64,000 bases of DNA from the NCBI GenBank assembly GCA_021613375.1, contig CM038727.1, positions 8,345,942 through 8,409,941 of the forward strand, read 5' to 3'. Numbering within the stretch: position 1 is the first letter of the stretch; the number at the start of each line of letters is the position of its first letter. The position numbers and the translations under genes were made by a program. The DNA is from Megaleporinus macrocephalus (Eukaryota > Chordata > Actinopteri > Characiformes > Anostomidae). The notes beneath the pieces were generated by a model, which worked only from the letters and a program-made list of their open reading frames with translations, searched no databases and was not told where the DNA came from. Of the stretch, positions 46,217-57,114 are shown in pieces.

Positions 46217-46610
46217 GTATTCCATATTAAGGATTGGGACAAACAAAGCTTCTAAAGAAATATAAATTGAGAGTGTCTGAAAGTCAGAAAGAGAAAAAGC
46301 TCCTTTGAACATCATCAATCAAACTCACTCTGTTCAAGTTTACTAATTAAACTGAAGCCCTCGGCATGACTGGAAATGAATCCTAATTCGTGCTGGTGTC
46401 TGTGTGTGTGTGTGTGTGCTTTTACAAGCTACACATGAGAGTAGTATGTAACACAGAACTGGCTGTATCATAGCAACAGCAGGATTTGACCAATATGGAC
46501 ACAGTGATGGCACTTATACTACTAAGGTACCCATGATGCCCTGAGAGACCCACTAACACATGTTCTGATAGCACATTCTGCCATTCACAGGAACAAAACA
46601 AGGCTATAAT

Positions 46611-46652
<42 letters not shown>

Positions 46653-46734
46653 CAGGCTAATGCCACATTGTTAGGCCCCAAACCTGGTAATTTACTTACA
46701 TTGTGGGGACCTTTCATCCTTAAATATTAAATTA
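46217..46734. other. Mostly non-repetitive stretch with (GT)n
   Basis: (GT)n at 46402-46419 and 46612-46650. Otherwise complex sequence with no gene seen. Confidence 0.5.
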
Positions 46735-48350
46735 AAGTAAATTACATTTTAAGGTCAAGGCAGGATTAGAGTAAGACTAGGGTTATAGTTAGGTTTTGGG
46801 TAAGGATTATAGTGAAGTAGGGTTAGGATTAGATTTGGATTAGGTTTAGGGTAGGATTAAAGTTAGTGTTAATTTAAGGTTACGGTAAAGTTAGGGTTAG
46901 GGTTAGGGCTGGGATTAGGTTACATTAAGGTTAAGGTTAGGGTTAGGTTAAAATAAGGTTCGATTAAGATTGGGATAGGGTTACAGTAGAATTAGGGTTA
47001 AGGTAGGGTAAGGATAAGATTAGGGTTAAGGTTAGGGAACAGTTAGGGTTGGTTTAAGGTTTGGATTAGGATAAATGTAAGGATAAGGTTAGGATTAAAG
47101 TTAGGTTTGGGTAAAGATAGATTTGGGATAAGGTAAGGTTCAGGTAAGGTTAAAGTTAAGCTTAGGATAAGCTAAGGTTAAGACTAGGTTAAGGTTAGGG
47201 TTAGGTTAGGGTAAGGATTAGGGCAGGGTTAGGGTTAAAGTTAAGGTCAGGTTAAAGTAAGGTAAAAATAAGGTTAGGTTAGTAGTAGGGTAGGGATAGG
47301 GTATGATTAAAGTTAAGGTTAGGGTTAAAGTTAAGGGTAGGTTAAGGTTAGGTTAGTAGTAGGGTAGGGATAGGGTATGATTAAAGTTAAGGTTAGGGTT
47401 AAAGTTAAGGGTAGGTTAAGGTTAGGTTAGTAGTAGGGTAGGGATAGGGTATGGGTAAAGTTAAGGTTAGGGTTAAAGTTAAGGGTAGGTTAAGGTTAGG
47501 TTAGTAGGGTTAGGTTAGGGTAGGTTAGGGTAAGGATAAGGGCAGGGTTAGGGTTAAAGTTAAGGTCAGGTTAAAGTAAGGTAAAAATAAGGTTAGGTTA
47601 GTAGTAGGGTAGGGATAGGGTATGGTTAAAGTTAAGGGTAGGTTAAGGCTAGGTTAGTAGTAGGGTAGGGATAGGGTATGATTAAAGTTAAGGTCAGGTT
47701 AAAGTTAAGGGTAGGTTAAGGTTAGGTTAGTAGTAGGGTAGGGATAGGGTATGGTTAAAGTTAAGGTTAGGGTTAAAGTTAAGGGTAGGTTAAGGTTAGG
47801 TTCGTAGTAGGGTAGGGATAGGGTATGGTTAAAGTTAAGGTTAGGGTTAAAGTTAAGGGTAGGTTAAGGTTAGGTTCGTAGTAGGGTAGGGATAGGGTAT
47901 GGTTAAAGTTAAGGTTAGGGTTAAAGTTAAGGGTAGGTTAAGGTTAGGTTAGTAGGGTTAGGTTAGGGTAGGTTAGGGTAAGGATTAGGGCAGGGTTAGG
48001 GTTAAAGTTAAGGTCAGGTTAAAGTAAGGTAAAAATAAGGTTAGGTTAGTAGTAGGGTAGGGATAGGGTATGATTAAAGTTAAGGTTAGGGTTAAAGTTA
48101 AGGGTAGGTTAAGGTTTGGTTAGTAGTAGGGTAAGGATAGGGTATGGTTAATGTTAAGGTTAGGGCTAAAGTAAGGGTAGGTTAAGGTTAGGTTAGTAGT
48201 AGGGTAAGGGTAAGGTTAAAAGTAAGGTTAAGTTTAGGGTGAAGTTAAGGTTAGGTTAAGGTTAGGTAGGGTAAGTATAGGGTAAGGGTAAGGTTAAGGT
48301 TTGGGTTAAAGGTTCATTATGGTTAGTGTTAGGCTAGTAGTAGTGAGTAG
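46735..48350. repeat. Telomere-like GGTTAG array with 74-bp higher-order unit
   Basis: G-rich repeat of GGTTAG, GGTTAAA and TAGGGT motifs. From about 47207 a 74-bp higher-order unit is clear: it starts AGTAGTAGGGTAGGGATAGG and recurs at 47281 and 47355 and further on. A longer block with GGTTAAAGTAAGGTAAAAAT recurs near 47252, 47571 and 48019. Perfect TTAGGG tandems are short (best near 46890-46908). Flanked by (GT)n on both sides. Confidence 0.9.
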
Positions 48351-48401
48351 GTCTCCAGCAAATGATTGGAGGTCTATGTATTGAACCACAATTCACAGAA
48401 A

Positions 48402-48404
<3 letters not shown>

Positions 48405-48451
<47 letters not shown>

Positions 48452-48469
48452 TGTGTTGGTGTGTGTGTA
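48405..48469. repeat. (GT)n microsatellite
   Basis: About 20 uninterrupted GT followed by an imperfect tail. Confidence 0.97.
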
Positions 48470-49497
48470 AGTAGTCAAAAAGCTGAGTCACTGTGAGAGT
48501 CTCTCTGGTCTTCTAATGTGGCTTATTGCATCCAGTATAGCACTGTTACACCACAATATTAAATTCCTCAGCAGGCAGTAAATATATACAATGGAATTCT
48601 TCCCAACTTCGGCGAGCACTCCATTATACATTTTTTAAATTCGAAGTATGGGTTGCAGCATTTTAATGCACATTTAATGCACTTAAATTAATTAACTTAA
48701 TTAACTAGGTGGTGCCACATAACATTAGCTATTAAGTGCCATATCTGAGATATTGGGTTCCAGCAAGCCAAGAAATGCCCAACAATAAATTGAGTCTGGA
48801 AGTGCAGCCTTCATTTAACTGACGTACAGTGGGTGAAACATCTCTGTGTTGACAACCAGTCAGCTCACTGTATGAACTTGCATGCAGCAATAAGCTTAAT
48901 GCACTTGGATAGAATTGCGGGAGAGCTGGCAGCCCTGTGTTTACGGCTCTATGTGGACCACTAGGTTACAGGGTTTGATATTTTTAACAAGGGGCTGATG
49001 TTACAGCATTGATGTTCCTTTAGCTTACAGAGACACAAATGAGTGTCAGTACGAGTGGCCGCTCTTCAGAGAGTAATAAAACACACAAACACACACACAC
49101 ACACACAGATAGCATCCTTCCATTCTCACTGTGGACTGCCCGGCACACACTCACTCTGAAATAGCAGGTTGTGTGCAGTTCTTTACTGCACTGGCTGATG
49201 AAACCATAAAGCTTAGATGCAGCATTGTGGGATCTGGTGTAACCCAGATATGGAAGTGAGAAATATTAGCATTTACTTTTGAGTTTGTTCACGTTTTAAG
49301 TAGTATTTTGCGTATAAACATGGTGGTTTCGTGATGAGTACTCATTACTAATATACTAATTACTAATTAATTAATTATACATTAAAACAATATGACAGTA
49401 ATAGTATAATAATGTTTTCTCTTTTAGGTGAAAACTTACAGAGACATTGCATGTCAGACTGACTTGGCTGGCCTGCATGATGTCTTTATCCAAGTAA
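48470..49497. other. Non-repetitive stretch, no gene seen
   Basis: Complex sequence with a short (CA)n near 49083-49108. The GC-balanced part at 48880-49080 could be regulatory, with no direct support. Confidence 0.4.
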
Positions 49498-50140
49498 CCA
49501 GTAAGAGTCCTCACCTGTCTGTATACCAGCCTGTACCTGTAAGAGTCTTCACCTGTCTGTATACCAGCCTGTACCAGTAAGAGTCCTCACTGTCTGTATA
49601 CCAGCCTGCACCAGTAAGAGTCTTCACCTGTCTGTATACCAGCCTGCACCAGTAAGAGTCCTCACCTGTGTGTATACCAGCCTGCACCAGTAAGAATATT
49701 TACCTGTCTGTGTACCAGCCTGCACCAGTAAGAGTCCTCACTGTCTGTATACCAGCCTGTACCAGTAACAGTCCTCACCTGTCTGTATACCAGCCTGCAC
49801 CAGTAAGAGTCCTCACCTGCCTGTATACCAGCCTGCACCAGTAAGAGTCCTCACCTGTCTGTATACCAGCCTGCACCTGTAAGAGTCCTCACCTGTCTGT
49901 ATACCAGCCTGCACCAGTAAGAGTCTTCACCTGCCTGTATACCAGCCTGTACCAGTAAGAGTCCTCACCTGCCTGTATACCAGCCAGCACCAGTAAGAGT
50001 CTTTACCTGTCTGTATACCAGCCTGTACCAGTAAGAGTCCTCACCTGTCTGTATACCAGCCTGTACAAGTAAGAGTCCTCACTGTCTGTATACCAGCCTG
50101 TACAAGTAAGAGTCCTCACTGTCTGTATATAAGCCTGATA
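49498..50140. repeat. About 39-bp minisatellite
   Basis: About 16 copies of GTCTGTATACCAGCCTGCAC followed by CAGTAAGAGTCCTCACCT, with single-base and 1-bp length differences. It ends by grading into the AT-rich array on its right. Confidence 0.93.
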
Positions 50141-50720
50141 CTGAATAATTACAGGATAATTTATAGTAGATTCTGAATAATTTATAGTAGATACTGAATA
50201 ATTCATAGTAGTTATTCAATCATTCATAATAGTTACTGAATAATTACAGAATAATTTATAGTAGATCTTGAATAATTATAGAATAATTTATAGTAGATAC
50301 TGAATAATTTATAGTAGTTATTAAATAATTCATCATAGATACTGAATAATTACAGAATAATTTATAGTGGATACTGAATAATTTATAGTAGTTATTAAAT
50401 AATTCATCATAGATACTGAATAATTACAGAATAATTTATAGTAGATACTGAATAATTCATAGTAGCTATTCAATAATTCATCATAGATACCGAATAATTA
50501 CAGACTTATTTATAGTAGATACTGAATAATTTATAGTAGACACTGAATAATTCACAGTAGTTATTTATTAACTCATAATGGTTATTGAATAACTACTATG
50601 AATTATTCAGAATCTACTATAAATTATTCTGTAATTATTCAGTATCTATTATGAATTATTTATTACCTACTATGAATTATTCAATATGTTCTATGAGTTA
50701 TTCAGCAACTACTAATAATT
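50141..50720. repeat. AT-rich 20-22 bp array that turns back on itself (long hairpin)
   Basis: Units of TACTGAATAATTTATAGTAG and variants run forward to about 50564. From about 50588 the same units run as the reverse complement to about 50710 (AATAACTACTATGAATTATT onward). The first 44 bases on either side of the 24-bp loop pair almost completely. Confidence 0.88.
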
Positions 50721-50786
50721 ATGATTTAATACATCATATAATATAATGATATTTAATATACAAAATAATGTAGTATATAAAATTAC

Positions 50787-50880
50787 AGTGGCATACAAAA
50801 GTTTGGGCACCCCTGGTCAAAATTACTGTTACTGTGAGCAAGTTGAAGCTGAAATGATCTCCGAAAGGCATAAAGTACCT
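50787..50880 (+). mobile_element. Tc1/mariner-like terminal fragment
   Basis: Begins CAGTGGCATACAAAAGTTTG then GGCACCCCTGGTCAAAATTA, the well-known end of a Tc1/mariner-type family in fish. It fades after the GGCATAAAG segment and no other end follows. Confidence 0.7.
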
Positions 50881-51132
50881 TCTAGTAATTACTAACGAGT
50901 ACTCGTCACGTAACCACCACGCTGACACGCAAAATACTACTCAAAACTTGAACAAGCTTAAAAATAAATCTGAATATTTCTCACCTTAATATCTGAGTTA
51001 CAACTGAACCCACAATGCTGGAGATCAGCTAACTTCATACCATCAAAGAGACATGAGGAGTTCGCCAGGCAGTGCAGTACAGAAGCGAGCACAATTACCA
51101 ACCACTGCAAAGCAGGACTGCTTTCTTTTAAC

Positions 51133-51171
<39 letters not shown>

Positions 51172-51924
51172 ATAGAACCGAGCACAATTACCAACCACTG
51201 CAAAGCAGCACTGCTTTCTTTTCTCCTGTGTGTGTATGTGTGTGTAGGTGTGTACATGTGTGTGTGTGTGTGTGTGGACTGACTCCAAAGCCTGTGTGAA
51301 CAGCATGGCAGAATCACAGCGCCAGGCAGGGGGTCTGCAGTTTGTGTAGTTAATGATTCATTCACTTAACCTTGAGCCAAATGAGACAGTAGCTAAATAC
51401 AAATAACTACTGCAGCTAAATACAAAATCAGACTTCTCTGAAGCAGTGGGCCCGAAGCGCCTAGGCCGGGTGGGCGGAAGCGTAATCCGCGTACTAATGT
51501 GAGGCTCATCTCGCAGTAATGGCATTTCACAGGCAAGAACCGTGTCACCCAGCTGGACTAACTAGATGAGCCAAATTTAGTCCACCGGCTGTAATTTTGA
51601 CAGTCATGGGCGGAAGCGCTCGCGGCACGCGCCACGCCACCGTTTCTATCTGAGGTCTTTCTATGAGACATATAAACAGCCCTGGAGGCCACAGAAGCAC
51701 ATCCTGCTGTGTGGATCCAGTTCTATTTCCTGTTCTGTCCCCGCGGGTCACTCAGAGGCGTCCCTGTGCTCGTCACTCGTCTATTCATCTATCCAACCCC
51801 CTCTATCTCTCTCACTCCCTCCCCCTTTCTTTTAGATCTGCTGATCCCGCTGTCCTCGACTGCAGGCCAGTCACAACGTCCGATAGATATGACTGACCAC
51901 TGTTCATCAAATCAACAGCTTTAA
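50881..51924. other. Mixed stretch: small duplication with (GT)n, then complex sequence
   Basis: A segment with GAGCACAATTACCAACCACT occurs twice (about 51087 and 51180), each followed by a (GT)n tract, a roughly 93-bp tandem duplication. The part 51430-51650 is complex and GC-balanced with no frame, a candidate conserved non-coding element. No gene. Confidence 0.5.
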
Positions 51925-52790
51925 TATCTCTCAAATACATCTTGGTGATTATAAAGGAATGAAAGGGTGAATGAACAGTGTTGGTGATGAACAAAGGAAT
52001 GAAAGTGTGAATAAACAGTGTTGGTGATGAACAAAGGAATGAAAGGATGAAGGAACTATGTTGGTGATGATAAAGGAATGAAAGGGTGAAGGAACAGTGT
52101 TGGTGATGATAAAGGAATGAAAGGGTGAAGGAACTGTGTTGGTGATGATAAAGGAATGAAAGGGTGAAGGAACTGTGTTGGTGATGATAAAGGAATGAAA
52201 GGATGAAGGAACTATGTTGGTGATGATAAAGGAATGAAAGGGTGAAGGAACTGTGTTGGTGATGATAAAGGAATGAAAGGATGAAGGAACAGTGTTGGTG
52301 ATGATAAAGGAATGAAGGGAAGAAGGAACTGTGTTGGTGATGATAAAGGAATGAAGGAATGAAGGAACAGTGTTGGTGATGATAAAGGAATGAAGGGATG
52401 AAGGAACAGTGTTGGTGATAAAGGAATGAAGGGATGAAGGAACAATGTTGGTGATGATAAAGGAATGAAAGGATGAAGGAACAGTGTTGGTGGTGATAAA
52501 GGAATAAAGGGATGAAGGAACATTGTTGGTGGTGATAAAGGAATGAAGGGATGAAGGAACAGTGTTGGTGGTGATAAAGGAATGAAGGGATGAAGGAACA
52601 GTGTTGGTGGTGATAAAGGAATAAAGGGATGAAGGAACATTGTTGGTGGTGATAAAGGAATGAAGGGATGAAGGAACAGTGTTGGTGGTGATAAAGGAAT
52701 AAAGTGATGAAGGAACTGTTTTGGTGATGATAAAGGAATGAAGGGATGAAGGAACAGTGTTGGTGATGATAAAGGAATGAAGGAGCAGCT
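51925..52790. repeat. 39-bp minisatellite, first array
   Basis: About 22 copies of GGTGATGATAAAGGAATGAA followed by GGGATGAAGGAACAGTGTT. Because 39 is divisible by 3, the minus strand stays open as a 13-residue repeat (FLHPFIPLSSPTL), which is not a protein. The right flank is duplicated after the second array. Confidence 0.96.
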
Positions 52791-53617
52791 ACAGGAGGTT
52801 TATCTTTTGGGGATACAGATTAGTTTTAGTTTCTCTAAATCTGAAACTGTTTGTGTGGGAGGAGCCAGAGAATCATCAGCCTTGTGATTGGGTAAGAAAT
52901 TATTACGTAAGTGCTACCCAAGATTAGACCCTTATATATATATATATTATTTTATTATTTTTTTTTTCTTCATATTTCAGTTATTTAATCTTTATGCTTA
53001 TATAATTATGTTGAATGTCCAATGGTGCTGTGCTTATTTACCCAACCTGTATGCATTGCAGATTGCAGTTCCACTGATGCATGCTGCGTCCACATTGCAA
53101 AAACTATATATTTTGTAATTTAATATAAAATCCACAGCATTTATATTGGTTTGATTTATGAACATGACATAAGAACCACCCACACATTGTTTTTGTTCTC
53201 TGAAAGTTGTTCATAAATCTTTAATTACACACACTTTGCGAGAGTCTCAGAAGTCTGGCCTCACCGTTTGATGTTTAGGTGAAAAAGAGTACAGACTGCA
53301 ACAGAAAGGGATGTGAGGATAACAAACGTGTACCATTTTACACAGAATGCCCTCAGTTCCCCAGAAGGAAAAGACAAAAACGATGTTCTTTTTGAAGTCA
53401 AAAGTTTTCAAAATTGCAATTACTGCCATAAAGCAACACTTATCCATTGAGCTAGATGTGAATTTGTAATGAAACTTCATGTCTGGGGACGAACACTTTG
53501 AATTTTGGTGCTGGAAAAGCTGCTGCGGGGTCCTTCTTAAACCTTTTTGTATGATATTAACCTTAAAAGTTATATAAACTGCTCAGGAAATCTTGAAAGA
53601 AAAAATAAATGATATAT
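52791..53617. other. Flank and unique spacer between two arrays
   Basis: 52791-52930 is the array flank, which reappears shortened at 54878-54965. Then a (TA)n near 52936-52950 and about 670 bp of AT-rich complex sequence with no gene seen. Confidence 0.6.
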
Positions 53618-54893
53618 ATGACATAAAGGGATGAAGAGATGAAGGAACAGTGTTGGTGATAAAGGAATGAAGGGATGAAGTAACAATGTTGGGGATGATA
53701 AAGGAATGAAGTGATGAAGGAACAGTGTTGGGGATGATAAAAGAATGAACAGATGAAGGAACAATGTTGGTGATAAAGGAATGAAGGGATGAAGTAACAA
53801 TGTTGGGGATGATAAAGGAATGAAGGGATGAAGGAAGTGTTGGTGATGATAAAGGAATGAAGAGATGAAGGAACAGTGTTGGTGATGATAAAGGAATGAA
53901 GAGATGAAGGAACAGTGTTGGTGATAAAGGAATGAAGGGATGAAGTAACAATGTTGGGGATGATAAAGGAATGAAGTGATGAAGGAACAGTGTTGGGGAT
54001 GATAAAAGAATGAACAGATGAAGGAACAATGTTGGTGATAAAGGAATGAAGGGATGAAGGAACAATGTTGGTGATGATAAAGGAATGAAGGGATGAAGGA
54101 ACAGTGTTGGTGTTAAAGGAATGAAAGGATGCAGGAACAGTGTTGGTGATAAAGGAATTAAGGGATGAAGGAACAGTGTTGGTGGTGATAAAGGAATGAG
54201 GGGATGAAGGAACAGTGTTGGTGTTAAAGGAATGAAGGAACAGTGTTGGTGATGATAAAGGAATGAAGGGATGAAGGAACAGTGTTGGTGTTAAAGGAAT
54301 GAAGGAACAGTGTTGGTGGTGATAAAGGAATGAAGAGATGAAGGAACAGTGTTGGTGATGATAAAGGAATGAAGGGATGAAGGAACAGTGTTGGTGATGA
54401 TAAAGGAATGAAGGGATGAAGGAACGGTGTTGTTGATGATAACAGAAATGAAGGGATGAAGGAACAGTGTTGGTGATGATAAAAGAATGAAGGGATGAAG
54501 GAACAGTGTTGGTGATGATAACAGAAATGAAGGGATGAAGGAACAGTGTTGGTGATGATAAAGGAATGTAGGGATGAACGAACAATGTTGGTGATGATAA
54601 AAGTATGAAGGGATGAAGGAACAGTGTTGGTGATGATAAAGGAATGAAGTGATGAAGGAACAGTGTTGGTGATGATAAAGGAATGAAGGGATGAATGAAC
54701 AGTGTTGGTGATGATAAAGGAATGAAGGGATGAAGGAACAGTGTTGGTGATGATAAAGGAATGAAGGGATGAAGGAACAGTGTTGGTGATGATAAAGGAA
54801 TGAAGGGATGAAGGAACAGTGTTAGTGATGATAAAGGAATGAAGGGATGAAGGAACAGTGTTGGTGATGATAAAGGAATGAAGGAGCAGCTAG
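53618..54893. repeat. 39-bp minisatellite, second array
   Basis: About 33 copies of the same unit as 51925-52790, with more length variants (units missing GATGAT or GGGATGAA). A minus-strand open frame of 448 codons is an artefact of the 39-bp period. It ends with the same GAATGAAGGAGCAGCTA junction as the first array. Confidence 0.96.
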
Positions 54894-55000
54894 AGAGCCA
54901 GAGAGTCATCAGCCTTGTGATTGGTTAGGAAATGATTACGTAAGCGTTACCCAAGATTAAAACTGCACAGTTTACATGGAGAGAAGAGAATTCATTTATT

Positions 55001-55847
55001 GGCTGGAGCCAATCCCAGCTTCATTGGGCGAAGGGGAGGTACACCATGGAAAGGTCACCAGTCCATCGCATGGCCAACACACATTCACACTCTCACACCT
55101 ACAGACAATTTAGGATCAACCTAGCATGCATGTGTTTGGACTGTGGGAGGAAACCGGAGTACCCAGAGGAAACCCACTCAAACACAGAGAGAACATACAC
55201 ACTCCACACAGAACGTCCCGGACCGGGAATCCAACCCGGATCATCTTGCTGTGAGGCGACAGTGCTGCCACTACACCACCATACTAACCACTACACCACC
55301 ATACTAACCACTACACCACCGTACTAACCACTACACCACCGTACTAACCACTACACCACCATACTAACCACTACACCACCATACTAACCACTACACCACC
55401 GTACTAACCACTACACCACCATACTAACCACTACACCACCATACTAACCACTACACCACCGTACTAACCACTACACCACCGTACTAACCACTACACCACC
55501 ATACTAACCACTACACCACCGTACTAACCACTACACCACCGTACTAACCACTCCACCACCATACTAACCACTACACCACCATACTAACCACTACACCACC
55601 ATACTAACCACTACACCACCGTACTAACCACTACACCACTGTACTAACCACTACACCACCATACTAACCACTACACCACCGTACTAACCACTACACCACC
55701 ATACTAACCACTACACCACCATACTAACCACTACACCACCGTACTAACCACTACACCACCATACTAACCACTACACCACCGTACTAACCACTACACCACC
55801 GTACTAACCACTACACCACCGTACTAACCACTACACCACCGTGCCGC
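55001..55847 (+). mobile_element. Dispersed repeat family B, copy 2, with its tail expanded
   Basis: Matches 22472-22847: TGGGCGAAGGGGAGGTACAC, ACATGCATGTGTTTGGACTG, GGGAGGAAACCGGAGTACCC, TCTTGCTGTGAGGCGACAGT. Where the family normally ends in a single ACCACTACACCACCGTGCCGC-like tail, this copy has about 29 copies of a 20-bp segment of that tail before the GTGCCGC end. Confidence 0.85.
55268..55842. repeat. 20-bp minisatellite grown from the family B tail
   Basis: About 29 near-identical copies of GTACTAACCACTACACCACC, differing almost only at the first base (A or G). The very low divergence implies recent expansion or ongoing homogenisation. Confidence 0.97.
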
Positions 55848-57114
55848 ACGCTCACTGAAAACAGGATGTGTAAATATAGCTGCAGTAGTCTCTGCGGTCA
55901 GTATATTGACTGAATATCTGCCTCGCTCTCCCTCCATCGGCCCATCGCGCCTAAAATCAGCTGCCCAGCCGCGAACGCGCTGGCCGCAATCGTGCCAATT
56001 AACTTATCGCTCCCTAATTGCGTGCTCTCTTCATTAATTGCCATTTTCCAGTCTCTCCTGGGACAACGGCACGGCGTTTCACCCCTTCTGCTCATTTTTC
56101 TGCGACACATTAACCGGCGCCGGAATTAAAAGTCTCAATTAGGCCGAGAGTGACTCATTCCGATTCAATTACACTGGCAGCGCTGCGAGCCAATCGGCTT
56201 AGGGAATTGTTCGGGAAGCATGAGACGCCTTCCGCTCGGGGAGGTCGCATCCCTGGATAGTCACCTGGGTGAGCGCACACAATCAAAGAGTTCCCGAGCT
56301 TTCCTCTGATGAAAGGACGACGTCCCATCTCACGTCCCCAGGGAGCAGAGGCAGAGGTTAACCCCCGCCCCCACCCCCCCTCCAGCCAAAGAAAAGACGA
56401 CGTCAGCCAAGTCTGCCCTGGCCGGCGTCCGGCGAACCTTGAAGGGTGCCTCTGGAAGCAAATATTTCCGCACGAGTCCCTGAACAACAGAGGGCACGGC
56501 GTTAGCTGTAATTAAAAATGTAGGCGAGAGAGCTTCTTCAGCTCACTGGCTTAGCGTTCCCAGAGCTGCGCGCACAGACGTCTCAATCTGCTTCCCTCAT
56601 TAGCACACGCTTCGCAGAGCCCAGGCTACGTACACGTACACCGGGCCGCCAACACCGCTCCGATCGCATCCCTGAGAAACGACGAGGGAGGAGAGACGTG
56701 TGAGCTGAAGAGACGTGATTCTGGGTGCTGGTGCGTGTGCAGCGCTTGCGTACGTGTGCGCACGTGTGTGTTTTCTCCGCGGCTGACTCATTCATGAATA
56801 CGGCGAGCCTTTTCCTGTGAGCATGTGGTGAGGATTACCCTGCAGTGCTTGTGCCCAGTTTGAGTCAGCAGGAAGTGGTGAACCAGAGGACCATGTGATT
56901 CATATTCATCACTCGCTCTCTCGCTCTGCTTATCTCTTGTATTCTTTTTTTCCTCTCGTTTCTTCTCTTCAGGCATCGTCTTTTGGCCTCTTTCCCTCAC
57001 TCCACTGCCTGTTTCATCTCCTCTGCGTGAACCGCAAGTCAGGAAGGACCCCTGGCCTGAGACAGGTTATATGCATCGTCTATAAAAAGGCTTCCGGTGC
57101 CACAGAAGAATGAA
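55848..57114. other. GC-richer non-repetitive region; strong candidate regulatory element at 55860-56530
   Basis: The most CNE-like sequence in the window: balanced composition, no frame, and clustered TAATTA/ATTAA-type homeodomain core sites (CCAATTAACTTATCGC, CCCTAATTGCG, CATTAATTGCC, CTCAATTAGGCC, TGTAATTAAAAATG) within about 520 bp. Several open frames of 60-110 codons overlap on both strands without motif support. Conservation with other species has not been tested. Confidence 0.45.

Noticed and set aside
46735..48350. True telomere at a chromosome end
   Set aside because: Perfect TTAGGG tandems are short, the array has a 74-bp unit and complex sequence continues on both sides.
53563..54909. 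448-codon minus-strand frame with a 13-residue repeat (FLHPFIPLSSPTL)
   Set aside because: The 39-bp period is a multiple of three, so the frame stays open by arithmetic; the repeat drifts between frames at units of other length and there is no gene context.
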